Positions 1-6,113 of a stretch of 9,866 nucleotides of DNA are shown piece after piece. The stretch's first letter is position 1; each line of letters starts with the position of its first letter. The stretch spans positions 1-9,866 of the forward strand of contig JAUWIE010000095.1 in the NCBI GenBank assembly GCA_030605515.1, read 5' to 3'. The DNA is from Thermoplasmatota archaeon (GTDB lineage: Archaea; Thermoplasmatota; E2; DHVEG-1). The position numbers and the translations under genes were made by a program. Below the pieces are notes generated by a model that saw only the letters and a program-made list of their open reading frames with translations, ran no database searches and was not told where the DNA came from.

Positions 1-708
1 CCCACCGTTTAATTTATCTACAATTAGATATCCATCGCTTCTAGCGATATCATAACTTTTCAAGGTGGCCTCCCATCCATCTCCAGCAGTAATTCTTATA
101 GTATATCCTTTATCTGCAAGGTCATCATTAAAAGTATATTCTTCTGATTCTTCATCATCAGCCATTGCCACGAGATACCAGAGAGGAAGCCCAGTCCATA
201 CGTTACCTTCTTCCTCCCAGGATACCCGTCCATAAAGATTAGTATAAGATTCAAAGTCAGTTCGATTAAGAATTATTGTTTGTGCACCCTTCAATGTCAG
301 TGTCCAATCAGCAGGTAACAGATTAACTGTTATGGAGAGACGAGCAATTGCCGTTGCTCCTAGGTTATCTGTTACAGCAAAAACAACATCATAAGAACCA
401 TCTTCTATAAACGTATGAGAAACATTTTGCGTATGAGCACTGGTTCCATCATCAAAATCCCAAGAGTAACTTTCAATAGAACCATCCCTATCTTTACCAA
501 CTCCGATGAACGATACATCAAGAGGTGCCATACCCTCCATAGGTTCAGCATGTATTACTGCGGTTGGCATCTGGTTTTCACTGATTTCCTGGTTATCATC
601 CCCTTCTTGTTTTACTGCTGTCTGCTCCGTACACCCAGTAAAAACAATAAAAAGAAGAATCGCAATGATTCCAAATGCAAAGATTTTCTCATCATCTTCT
701 TTCCACAT
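1..708 (-). CDS. PKD-domain lipoprotein with SUOX-like C-terminal domain (partial, cut by left edge)
   Basis: The visible 236 codons run off the left edge without a stop, so the C-terminus is missing. Residues 1-26 are a lipoprotein signal: a charged start, a hydrophobic run, and a lipobox ending FTGC with the lipidated Cys at 26. Residues about 47-128 form a PKD domain, with the hallmark WDFDDG at 83-88 followed by VSHTF and YDVVFAVTDN. From about 133 comes a second domain (WTGLPLWYLV, GYTIRITAGDGWEATL, a later DGYLIV). Its pattern resembles the molybdopterin-binding fold of sulfite oxidase as seen in many archaeal surface proteins. No cysteine other than Cys26 is visible, so cofactor binding of the sulfite oxidase kind is unlikely. 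The protein probably sits on the outer face of the membrane and binds a ligand or another surface protein. The ATG lies 4 bases after the stop of the upstream gene, so the two are likely co-transcribed. The lipoprotein and PKD calls are firm; the C-terminal fold is inferred from pattern. Confidence 0.85.
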   Translation of the reverse strand, partial: MWKEDDEKIFAFGIIAILLFIVFTGCTEQTAVKQEGDDNQEISENQMPTAVIHAEPMEGMAPLDVSFIGVGKDRDGSIESYSWDFDDGTSAHTQNVSHTFIEDGSYDVVFAVTDNLGATAIARLSITVNLLPADWTLTLKGAQTIILNRTDFESYTNLYGRVSWEEEGNVWTGLPLWYLVAMADDEESEEYTFNDDLADKGYTIRITAGDGWEATLKSYDIARSDGYLIVDKLNGG

Positions 709-712
709 ATAA

Positions 713-1138
713 CTAGTGAACTTCCATATACGTACAAATTCCCATTAATCGTATCCGAGTACCCGTAATACTTTTTACGCCCCAATGAAGAGACCCTGGT
801 GCAATTCCTTTAAACCCCTCCATGTATATGCGAACTGGTTCAGTATAAAACATTGGAATACCATTAACAATAAGTACCGTAGGACCGTCAAATCCATAAG
901 ACACCCAATTTGAACGAGTCTGAAGCCAAAAAGGACTGATATGAGCACCAGCGGAACATCCCATAAGTGTGCTTCTTCCACCAGCGTAGACAAAATAGAT
1001 ACCAATCTGATTATTTTCAGATGTTTCTTTTAATATCTTGGTTTTTCCACAAGTTCCAATAGAAACAGACGATAGTAAAAATATAACAACCAAGATAAGC
1101 CCGATAATCACTTTTTTATTTCGATTTTTTACGTTCAT
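713..1138 (-). CDS. Secreted or membrane-anchored protein of unknown function
   Basis: This 141-residue protein has a basic N-terminus (NVKNRNKK) and one hydrophobic segment at about 9-28, consistent with a signal peptide or N-terminal anchor. The following SIGTC is only a poor lipobox. The rest is a compact domain rich in Gly and aromatic residues (YFVYAGG, GCSAGAHISPFW, a later ITGTRIRLMGICT) with Cys at 30, 61 and 135. I do not recognise the family. The start is ATG with GGGGG about 7 bases upstream, and a TATA-like box plus a near-perfect palindrome lie in front of it. It is followed after 4 bases by the PKD lipoprotein on the same strand, so the pair probably forms an operon of surface proteins. 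Its length, signal segment and tight spacing support a real gene. No function can be assigned. Confidence 0.7.
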   Translation of the reverse strand: MNVKNRNKKVIIGLILVVIFLLSSVSIGTCGKTKILKETSENNQIGIYFVYAGGRSTLMGCSAGAHISPFWLQTRSNWVSYGFDGPTVLIVNGIPMFYTEPVRIYMEGFKGIAPGSLHWGVKSITGTRIRLMGICTYMEVH

Positions 1139-1165
1139 TCTAAAACCCCCAATTGTTTTAACACT

Positions 1166-1200
1166 TTAACAGTAATATTATTGTTAATCTTAAATATTTT
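1166..1200 (-). promoter_or_regulatory. Candidate promoter with overlapping 22-base near-palindrome (operator)
   Basis: Reading the minus strand, a TATA-like AAAATATTTA (1200-1191) is followed directly by a 22-base near-palindrome (1187-1166). The palindrome has TTAACA/TGTTAA ends, a TAATATTA centre and a single mismatched pair. It falls where a transcript start would be expected, about 25 bases from the TATA-like box and before the ATG at 1138. That is a typical repressor operator position in archaea. The symmetry is directly visible; the operator role is inferred. Confidence 0.45.
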
Positions 1201-1230
1201 GAATCAGATTGGAACGGCATGTAGAGTAGT

Positions 1231-1635
1231 TTATGTTATTTTTATTTCCACTACATCTCTTACCCGAAACGCTTTCGGCAAGTCAGAAAACACTGCTCTT
1301 TTTTCTTCTGTTAGAATACCATTTTTTAGGTTTTCCCAAGTTACTGTTTTTTGATATCCATCTGCTCCAATAATTGTATATTCATGGTTCTCTGGAGAAG
1401 TAACACCTGCTTCTAAAATCATATCATCAAGTGCGATTCCGCTGTAATCAATTTCTTCTAATTCTTTTTGTTGGCATATCTGAAAAAGTTGTTCAAATTT
1501 AAAAACTTCATCTCCAATAGTTATTGTTTCTCCTAGCTCCTGTTGTGTCGCATGGACGTATATAGTTGAGCCCGTTCCGATTAAAAGCACGGTGATTGCT
1601 AATAATGGTATGAGTTTTTCTTTGCCTAATAGCAT
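1231..1635 (-). CDS. Small exported protein with SUOX-like (molybdopterin-binding-like) domain
   Basis: The protein has 134 residues. Residues about 8-24 are a hydrophobic signal or anchor segment without a lipobox cysteine. The remainder has the layout of the small SUOX-like domain: an ITIGDEVFKFEQLFQ strand-helix, IDYSGIALDDMILEAGV, YTIIGADGYQKTV, and a final RVRDVVEIKI strand. Related proteins are often named molybdopterin-dependent oxidoreductases. The only cysteine (Cys54) lies outside the position expected for a Moco ligand, so I infer a binding role rather than catalysis. It shares this fold type with the lipoproteins at 1-708 and 1836-2435 and is divergent from the latter. The ATG has no Shine-Dalgarno site in front of it, but a TATA-like ATAAAATAAC lies about 31 bases upstream, suggesting a nearly leaderless transcript. 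The gene is well supported; the fold is moderately supported. Confidence 0.75.
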   Translation of the reverse strand: MLLGKEKLIPLLAITVLLIGTGSTIYVHATQQELGETITIGDEVFKFEQLFQICQQKELEEIDYSGIALDDMILEAGVTSPENHEYTIIGADGYQKTVTWENLKNGILTEEKRAVFSDLPKAFRVRDVVEIKIT

Positions 1636-1660
1636 TGTTATTGAGGAGGAAACAGATTTT

Positions 1661-1670
1661 GTTATTTTAT
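1661..1670 (-). promoter_or_regulatory. TATA-like box for the small SUOX-like protein
   Basis: On the minus strand this reads ATAAAATAAC, preceded by purine-rich GGAAGG that could be a BRE element. It is centred about 31 bases before the ATG at 1635. The gene has no Shine-Dalgarno site, so a short-leader or leaderless transcript is inferred. Confidence 0.35.
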
Positions 1671-1804
1671 CCTTCCGTTATAATTTCTGATTCTGCTACA
1701 TATTTTTACTATAGAAATGAATCTGCGAGGATACTCGTTGCGTGTATATTTATTTTCTGCTGAAAAATTGTAGGAAACATTACTTTCAGATTTTTTTCAA
1801 AATA

Positions 1805-1813
1805 TTTTTATAA
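1805..1813 (+). promoter_or_regulatory. TATA box for the divergent lipoprotein, leaderless start
   Basis: TTTTTATAA is centred 26-27 bases before the ATG at 1836, so transcription should begin at or next to the start codon. No Shine-Dalgarno site is present, which agrees with a leaderless mRNA. The rest of 1636-1835 between the two divergent promoters shows no gene. Confidence 0.45.
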
Positions 1814-1835
1814 CAATCCTCATTGCGTATGTTTT

Positions 1836-2435
1836 ATGATAAAAAGACGATTTCTATTAGTAAATATACTTGTTCTAATGATGCTTGTTGCGGTAACTAT
1901 TGGATGTATTGAGAATAACGAGAAGCCTAATGGACAAGAAGAGGAACCGTCTGTTCTCTTGATTATTATGTTTGATGATTTTCAAGCCAATTATACCCTT
2001 GAGGATATTGAAACGTTAGAATCCTATTCAGGAACAGGACGAAATATCAAAACTAAACTGCTCCCCGATTCTGTTGAAATAAGTGATATACATGAATACA
2101 CAGGTGTTCGCATCACTACTTTATTGGAAAAAATACCTAATCTTCCTGATAACTACAATATTAGTGTTATCTCCGAAGATGGGTGGACAGCAACCTACAC
2201 GATGAACGAGACTCTTGGTTATGTTGATGTTTATGATGAAACAGGAAATATTATATCAACTGTAGCAGCAGTTATGATTATTGCCTATAAAGAAGATGGT
2301 TCATATTATTCAGAATTTGACCCTGAAAATGAAATCGGACCTTTACGAGTCGCATTTGTCGGGGATGATGTTATCACATCTTCAAGTCTTTGGTCAAAAA
2401 TGGTTGTTTCAATCGAAATTATCTCATTACAATAA
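1836..2435 (+). CDS. Lipoprotein with SUOX-like domain, no Moco cysteine
   Basis: This 199-residue protein starts with a lipoprotein signal (KRR, then a hydrophobic run) and a lipobox ending TIGC, with the lipidated Cys at 24, followed by an acidic linker. Residues about 38-195 match the pattern of the sulfite-oxidase-type molybdopterin-binding fold: HEYTGVRITTLL (86-97), YNISVISEDGWTATYTM (107-123), VMIIAYKEDGSYYSEF, EIGPLRVAFVGDD (166-178), and a last strand MVVSIEI. The GPLR loop and DGW turn are typical of this superfamily. Cys24 is the only cysteine in the whole protein, so the cysteine that ligates molybdenum in sulfite oxidase is absent. A catalytic role is therefore unlikely, and an extracytoplasmic binding role is more plausible. 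It is divergent from the related gene at 1231-1635 and lies next to a permease gene, but no shared pathway is shown. Confidence 0.85.
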   Translation: MIKRRFLLVNILVLMMLVAVTIGCIENNEKPNGQEEEPSVLLIIMFDDFQANYTLEDIETLESYSGTGRNIKTKLLPDSVEISDIHEYTGVRITTLLEKIPNLPDNYNISVISEDGWTATYTMNETLGYVDVYDETGNIISTVAAVMIIAYKEDGSYYSEFDPENEIGPLRVAFVGDDVITSSSLWSKMVVSIEIISLQ

Positions 2436-2459
2436 AATCTCTACTATTCCTTTTTAATA

Positions 2460-2499
2460 TTGCTTAAAATAACCTTCTTCATTTTTTATTATTAAGCAA
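2460..2499. terminator. Inverted repeat with T-rich loop after the lipoprotein gene
   Basis: TTGCTTAA (2460-2467) and TTAAGCAA (2492-2499) form a perfect 8-base stem around a 24-base loop containing a T6 run, starting 24 bases after the lipoprotein stop codon. A CTTTTTAA T5 run comes just before it. Termination here is inferred from position and the T runs. Confidence 0.35.
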
Positions 2500-2514
2500 C
2501 GAGATTTGAACTCG
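2499..2514 (-). repeat. 16-base copy of the tRNA-Leu T-arm
   Basis: The plus-strand string acgagatttgaactcg is identical to the T-arm of tRNA-Leu at 7242-7257, in the same orientation. Neither the acceptor nor the anticodon part of that tRNA is present around it. It abuts the inverted repeat at 2460-2499. It may be a relic of a tRNA gene or of an attachment site; no integrase gene is visible in the window. Confidence 0.5.
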
Positions 2515-2640
2515 AGTTTACTAGTAAAAAACAACATCTTCTCCTTTTGGACTTCGAAAAACAAAATTATACCAAAGATGTGACCTATAATCTTTATTTT
2601 TACTTGCCACTGGATTTTACCAAGAGATGTTAGGGTAACA

Positions 2641-2647
2641 AATATAT
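2641..2647 (+). promoter_or_regulatory. TATA box for the permease gene
   Basis: AATATAT (within ACAAATATATG) is centred about 28 bases before the ATG at 2672, again pointing to a leaderless or very short leader transcript. An in-frame TAA directly precedes the ATG, so the gene cannot start earlier. Confidence 0.4.
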
Positions 2648-2671
2648 GTTAGTATGCTATACTCTGAGTAA

Positions 2672-4549
2672 ATGGGTGAGCGTGAGGAGACCAGGGGTTT
2701 AAGGAGAGAACTTGGGCTTCTTAGTATTTTTTGTATAGCCTCTGGTGCTATGATTAGCTCTGGATTATTTATACTACCCGGTTTGGCGTTTGCCAAAACA
2801 GGACCTGCTATTCTAATATCATACGGTATTGCAAGTCTTTTGGTATTACCTGCACTGTTATCAAAAGCTGAGCTTGCTACAGCTATGCCCAAAGCAGGAG
2901 GGACTTATTTTTTTATAGATCGAAGTATGGGACCGATGATGGGAACTATCGGTGGTTTTGCCGCATGGTTCTCTCTTGCATTTAAGAGTGCATTTGCCTT
3001 GGTAGGTATCGGTGTGTTCGCTATTTTCCTCAACCCTGGTTTTACTGAGTTGCAGATGAAGTTAGTTGCTGTTTTTTTCTGCTTAATATTCACTATCATA
3101 AATATCCGTGGAGTAAAACACACTGGAAAAACACAGATAGCATTGGTTGTTGGGCTTCTGTCTCTTCTAGTTTTTTACATCATTGCAGGATTTTTCTTTA
3201 TTCAGCCTTTTCATTTCAATGATTTTGCACCATATGGATTTAGTTCTATATTTTCAACTGCTGGTCTTATTTTTGTTTCTTTTGGAGGACTTACTAAGGT
3301 TTGTAGTGTTGCTGAGGAATGCAAGAAACCAGGGCGCAATATTCCACTCGGAATGTTCCTTGCTTGGGGGCTTATCTCACTTCTCTACTTATTTGTTATT
3401 TTTGTAACAATAGGGGTAATAAATCCTTCTCAATTAACGACATCGCTTACGCCAATTTCTCTTGGAGCAGATAGTATACCTTTTTTTTGGGGAATTGGTG
3501 GTGCGGTCATGACTATAGCAGCGATTTTAGCATTTATCTCAACAGCTAATGCAGGACTGCTTGCGGCATCTCGTGACCCAATGGCAATGGGCAAAGACCA
3601 ACTCATTCCTCATTCTTTTGCAAAGATATCAAAGCGGGGAACTCCAACGTTTTCAATACTTTTTACCTCTGGTTTTATGATATGTGTGATTTTGTTTTTA
3701 GACCTAGAAAGTCTTGTGAAGACAGCTTCGCTCCTTAAAATATTGTTGTTTTTATTTGTAATTTTTTCACTTATCATCATGCGAGAAAGTAAAATACGGC
3801 ACTATCGACCTAAATTCCGTTCTCCGTTTTATCCCTGGGTTCAGCTTGTAGGAATTTTTGGACTCGTATTTCTCATCTTTGAGATGGGGCTTATTCCAAT
3901 GCTTATCGTTGGAGTTTTCATTCTTTTCGGGTTCTGCTGGTATTGGTTCTATGCTCGTGATAAAATATGGAGAGAATATTCACTTCTTCATGTATTTGAA
4001 AGGGTCACTGGTGAAAAATCAACTTGTTACATGGTAGATGAGGAATTGCGTGAAATTCTAATAGAAAGAGATGGCATTACTGAAAGACGGTTTGAGCAGC
4101 TCATTAAAAAATGTGAGGTTGTAGACGTTTACAAATACAAGCGTCCTGATAAGTTTGCATGGCTGATTGCCAATAAATTAGCTGATCGATTAGATACTGA
4201 TAAAGATGAATTGCATACTCTTCTTAAGGAGCGGGAGAAGGATTCTAATATCATTGTGCATCCAGGCATCGCTATTTTTTCACATATTATTAAAGGTCGA
4301 GACAAATTTGAGATAATCTTAGTTAGAAGCAAAAAAGGCATTATTATTTCTGATGATGCAAATCCAATCCATGCGTTCTTTGTGATTGTCGCCTCTCCTG
4401 ACCAGCAGAGTTTCTATCTACATTCACTTATGTGGATTGTTCAAATCGCTGAAGAAACTGATTTTGAAGAGAAATGGATAAACGCAAAAGACATTGATGA
4501 ACTGCGAAACATTATTCTGTCATCATGGAAAAAACGGAAAGCCTTTTAA
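2672..4549 (+). CDS. APC-superfamily amino acid permease fused to a PTS EIIA type-2-like domain
   Basis: This 625-residue protein has two parts. Residues about 12-428 form a polytopic APC-type transporter. The first membrane segment carries the substrate-site pattern SGAMISSGLFILPG, followed by PKAGGTYFF at 73-81 and about eleven further hydrophobic segments. Residues about 440-522 are a helical cytoplasmic linker (VDEELREILIERDGI, then FEQLIKKC). Residues about 525-620 resemble the mannitol/fructose EIIA domain: HPGIAIFSHIIKG, FEIILVRSKKGI, PIHAFFVIVASPDQQ, and FYLHSLMWIVQIAEE. His538 sits one residue later than the phosphorylated histidine of the family (AIFSH against the usual AIPH). The transporter probably imports amino acids, with the EIIA-like domain as an internal regulator; this fusion type is known in archaea and bacteria. 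Substrate is unknown. No other PTS gene is visible here. A bent hairpin (GGGT and ACCC arms, about 4579-4599) follows the gene. Confidence 0.88.
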   Translation: MGEREETRGLRRELGLLSIFCIASGAMISSGLFILPGLAFAKTGPAILISYGIASLLVLPALLSKAELATAMPKAGGTYFFIDRSMGPMMGTIGGFAAWFSLAFKSAFALVGIGVFAIFLNPGFTELQMKLVAVFFCLIFTIINIRGVKHTGKTQIALVVGLLSLLVFYIIAGFFFIQPFHFNDFAPYGFSSIFSTAGLIFVSFGGLTKVCSVAEECKKPGRNIPLGMFLAWGLISLLYLFVIFVTIGVINPSQLTTSLTPISLGADSIPFFWGIGGAVMTIAAILAFISTANAGLLAASRDPMAMGKDQLIPHSFAKISKRGTPTFSILFTSGFMICVILFLDLESLVKTASLLKILLFLFVIFSLIIMRESKIRHYRPKFRSPFYPWVQLVGIFGLVFLIFEMGLIPMLIVGVFILFGFCWYWFYARDKIWREYSLLHVFERVTGEKSTCYMVDEELREILIERDGITERRFEQLIKKCEVVDVYKYKRPDKFAWLIANKLADRLDTDKDELHTLLKEREKDSNIIVHPGIAIFSHIIKGRDKFEIILVRSKKGIIISDDANPIHAFFVIVASPDQQSFYLHSLMWIVQIAEETDFEEKWINAKDIDELRNIILSSWKKRKAF

Positions 4550-4604
4550 CATTGGTGAATTTAGATTGTAAAAGAGAAGGGTCTTTATGAAATAAACCCC
4601 AATA

Positions 4605-4718
4605 CTAATAGTTCTTATCATATTTCTTACCACAGTGTGGACATATTCCAAAATCAAAAGAAAAGATGTGACCACAATAAGGACATTGTTTGTCGCTCCC
4701 TTCACTTATATTATCACT
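4605..4718 (-). pseudogene. Zinc-ribbon protein fragment without a start codon
   Basis: The minus strand encodes 37 residues ending in a TAG stop. They contain a clear two-knuckle zinc ribbon: CPYCG, a short spacer, CPHCGKKY, and the C-terminus DKNY. Such ribbons usually close small archaeal membrane or regulatory proteins. An in-frame TAG lies directly upstream (4719-4721) and a further in-frame TAA at 4761-4763. No ATG, GTG or TTG lies between the first of these and the ribbon. Coding-like sequence continues beyond both stops in the same frame. I therefore read it as the C-terminal end of a decayed gene. A translated product from an unusual start such as ATA is less likely. Confidence 0.5.
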
Positions 4719-4958
4719 CTAACGAATATTTTCATTAACTATTATATTTTTCTTGGTTTTTTATAGCCAATCTGGATTTACAGTTTTTCTCGGTTCATCT
4801 TCACATCCATCAGAAAAATAACATTATTCTAGTAGCTTGAAGTTTAAATCTCTTTTTTCCAAGCTATTCCATATATTTCGTCATAAAAAATTATGTTTTT
4901 CTCCTGTTGGTTCAGAAGCATAGGTTTAATTAGTAAAGGGATGATTTGTTTATAATTT

Positions 4959-4966
4959 GAGGAGGT
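4959..4966 (+). promoter_or_regulatory. Strong Shine-Dalgarno site for the 53-residue membrane protein
   Basis: GAGGAGGT lies 6 bases before the ATG at 4973. It is the clearest ribosome binding site of any gene in the window and fixes the start of this very short gene. Confidence 0.8.
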
Positions 4967-4972
4967 ATAGGT

Positions 4973-5134
4973 ATGGATAAAACAGGGTTATCTATTGGAA
5001 TAATAGGTGGTATTGGACTTGGTCTATTGTTAGGTAGTGAATTCTCTGGAAGATATATTACCATTTTAGGAGCCGTTTTAGTAATCATATCGCTTGTTGT
5101 TATGGGCGTTCTATCTTATAAAGGAAAGAAGTAG
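4973..5134 (+). CDS. Small two-helix membrane protein (53 residues)
   Basis: The 53-residue product has two hydrophobic segments. The first (about 6-21, SIGIIGGIGLGLLLGS) is Gly-rich with GxxxG-like spacing. The second (about 29-48, ITILGAVLVIISLVVMGVLS) ends in a basic tail, YKGKK. A short polar turn (EFSGRY) joins them, giving a helical hairpin with both ends probably in the cytoplasm. A strong GAGGAGGT ribosome site precedes the ATG. Its stop lies 19 bases before the DUF3795 gene, so the two are probably co-transcribed. I do not recognise a family, and small size makes homology weak. The Gly-rich helix suggests helix packing, perhaps as an oligomer or a subunit of a larger complex; that is inference. 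Confidence 0.75.
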   Translation: MDKTGLSIGIIGGIGLGLLLGSEFSGRYITILGAVLVIISLVVMGVLSYKGKK

Positions 5135-5153
5135 TTTGTTTAAGAGAGAAAAA

Positions 5154-5534
5154 ATGAGTAAACCTTTCAAACAAGAACTTATCGCGCCTTGCGGAATGAA
5201 TTGTGGTATTTGTGTTGCTTATCTACGTGACAAAAGAAAATGTCTTGGTTGTATGTCACGCGATAAGAAATGCAGCATTAGAAATTGTGAAAAGTTCCAA
5301 AAAAATAAGTTCAGATATTGTTACGAATGTGATACATTTCCTTGTACAAGAATAAAACGTTTAGATAAACGATACAGAACAAGATATGAGATGAGTATGA
5401 TTGAGAATTTAGAGTATATTAAAGAAAACGGTGTTAGTAAATTTATTGAAAGAGAAATAACAAGATGGAAATGCCTAAAATGTGGTGGAGTGCTTTGTGT
5501 GCATAATGGAAAATGTTATACATGTGGAACTTAA
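5154..5534 (+). CDS. DUF3795 cysteine-rich protein
   Basis: The protein has 126 residues and 15 cysteines. The N-terminal IAPCGMNCGICVAYL, followed by CLGC (30-33), CSIRNC (40-45), YCYECDTFPC (55-64), and the middle LDKRYRTRYEMSMIENLEYIKENG, match the DUF3795 family found in anaerobic archaea and bacteria. The C-terminus adds a zinc-finger-like WKCLKCGG, a further Cys115, and a final CYTC pair (121-124). These cysteines probably bind zinc or iron-sulfur clusters; no enzymatic activity is established for the family. I chose the ATG at 5154 because homology begins there. A longer reading frame in the same phase would overlap the membrane protein gene in another frame. The ribosome site is weak (AAGAGAG). 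It follows the 53-residue membrane protein closely and is convergent with the beta-helix gene. Confidence 0.88.
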   Translation: MSKPFKQELIAPCGMNCGICVAYLRDKRKCLGCMSRDKKCSIRNCEKFQKNKFRYCYECDTFPCTRIKRLDKRYRTRYEMSMIENLEYIKENGVSKFIEREITRWKCLKCGGVLCVHNGKCYTCGT

Positions 5535-5624
5535 GGAATTCAAAAAAAACTGATATTTAAATGTGCTTAAAGGAGTATTTTTCTATTTTTACCGGTAAAA
5601 AATACAGGTTTTTTTCTGTTGAAT
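5535..5624. terminator. Bidirectional terminator region between convergent genes
   Basis: The 90 bases between the two convergent stop codons contain a T7 run for plus-strand transcripts (5609-5615) and an A8 run (5542-5549) that is a T8 run for minus-strand transcripts. A perfect 16-base palindrome, TTTTTACCGGTAAAAA (5586-5601), lies between them. The flanks are roughly complementary (AATTCAAAAAAAACTG against CAGG, T7, CTGTTGAATT). Poly-T termination in both directions is the likely role. Confidence 0.6.
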
Positions 5625-6113
5625 TTAAATTCTTTTACGTTTCTTTAAGTAATAGATTACCACTCCACTGATAATTACTAATACTAACACTAGTATGAGT
5701 TCAACCATTGGAAATGATTGATTTATCCTGACAGATGTTTCGTCTATAGAATCGATATCCGTCAGTTCAACTTTTATGGTATACTCCTCTGGAGATACTT
5801 GTTGACCTCTTGTATTTATTTGATTCCATGTATCTATTTCAAATTTGTAATGGGATGATGCAGGTATAATTACCGGTTCGGATTCAACGTCTTGACTTAG
5901 TGTTGAATAGTCGATTCCTGACGGTCCAATGATTTGAAGAGAATAATCTGGATTTGAAGGAAACATTAAATCTCGTGGTCCTTCATTGGTAACAATAACG
6001 GTGATTTGTATTTCATCTCCAGTCGAATAAGATGTTTTATCTGTTACCAGTTCTACTTTAATTGATGGATGAAATCTATCCTGTAAACTCGCTTGATATG
6101 GGTATGGCTCCAT
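5625..6113 (-). CDS. C-terminal part of frameshifted beta-helix surface protein: Ig-like domain and membrane anchor
   Basis: This frame encodes the second half of the beta-helix gene. Read upstream past its ATG, the frame continues as SGGTDQDPYPLMEPYPYQ. That is the usual sequence after the GDGIGDTPY motif of NosD-like proteins, so the ATG at 6113 is probably not a true start. The 162 residues hold an extracellular Ig-like domain (about 18-130; IKVELVTDKTSYSTGDEIQI and VIVTNEGPRDLMF). It resembles the BsuPI or CARDB type of beta-sandwich. A membrane helix (about 136-156, VELILVLVLVIISGVVIYYL) follows, with a basic KKRKR stop-transfer tail. The intact protein would therefore have been anchored by its C-terminus with the beta-helix outside the cell. 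If the frameshift is real, this piece has lost its signal peptide unless recoding occurs. Confidence 0.75.
   Translation of the reverse strand: MEPYPYQASLQDRFHPSIKVELVTDKTSYSTGDEIQITVIVTNEGPRDLMFPSNPDYSLQIIGPSGIDYSTLSQDVESEPVIIPASSHYKFEIDTWNQINTRGQQVSPEEYTIKVELTDIDSIDETSVRINQSFPMVELILVLVLVIISGVVIYYLKKRKRI

Larger units (their letters stand above)
4550..4972. other. Intergenic stretch without an intact gene; decayed coding remnants
   Basis: These 423 bases separate the permease from the next intact gene. No intact gene is seen on either strand. The minus strand keeps a zinc-ribbon fragment at 4605-4718. In the same frame, 4764-4823 encodes a 20-residue protein-like string (including SDGCEDEPRKTVNPDWL) that also lacks a start. 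A 25-residue ATG-initiated stretch (4844-4921, including KNIIFYDEIYGIAWKKE) lies upstream in another frame. The picture is of one or two genes that have lost reading frame. The last 20 or so bases contain a T/A-rich promoter-like stretch and the Shine-Dalgarno site of the following gene. Confidence 0.5.

Noticed and set aside
415..768. Plus-strand open frames at 415-768 and 506-712
   Set aside because: They are antisense to the PKD lipoprotein gene, whose frame has a clear lipobox and PKD domain; the plus-strand translations resemble no protein.
1641..1763. Strong GAGGAGG string on the plus strand with a TTG-started frame of 34 codons
   Set aside because: Rare start codon, very short and not protein-like. 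The string lies over the leader of the opposite gene and is probably chance.
2617..3123. Minus-strand frames inside the permease gene (2617-2892 and 2905-3123)
   Set aside because: They are shadows of a gene with clear membrane segments and family motifs on the other strand.
4719..4721. TAG before the zinc ribbon as a pyrrolysine codon
   Set aside because: A TAA follows further upstream in the same frame and no start codon is present, so readthrough of TAG alone would not restore a gene.
5094..5153. Upstream extension of the DUF3795 gene by 20 codons
   Set aside because: The extension overlaps the small membrane protein gene in another frame and the added residues do not belong to the family; ATG at 5154 fits.
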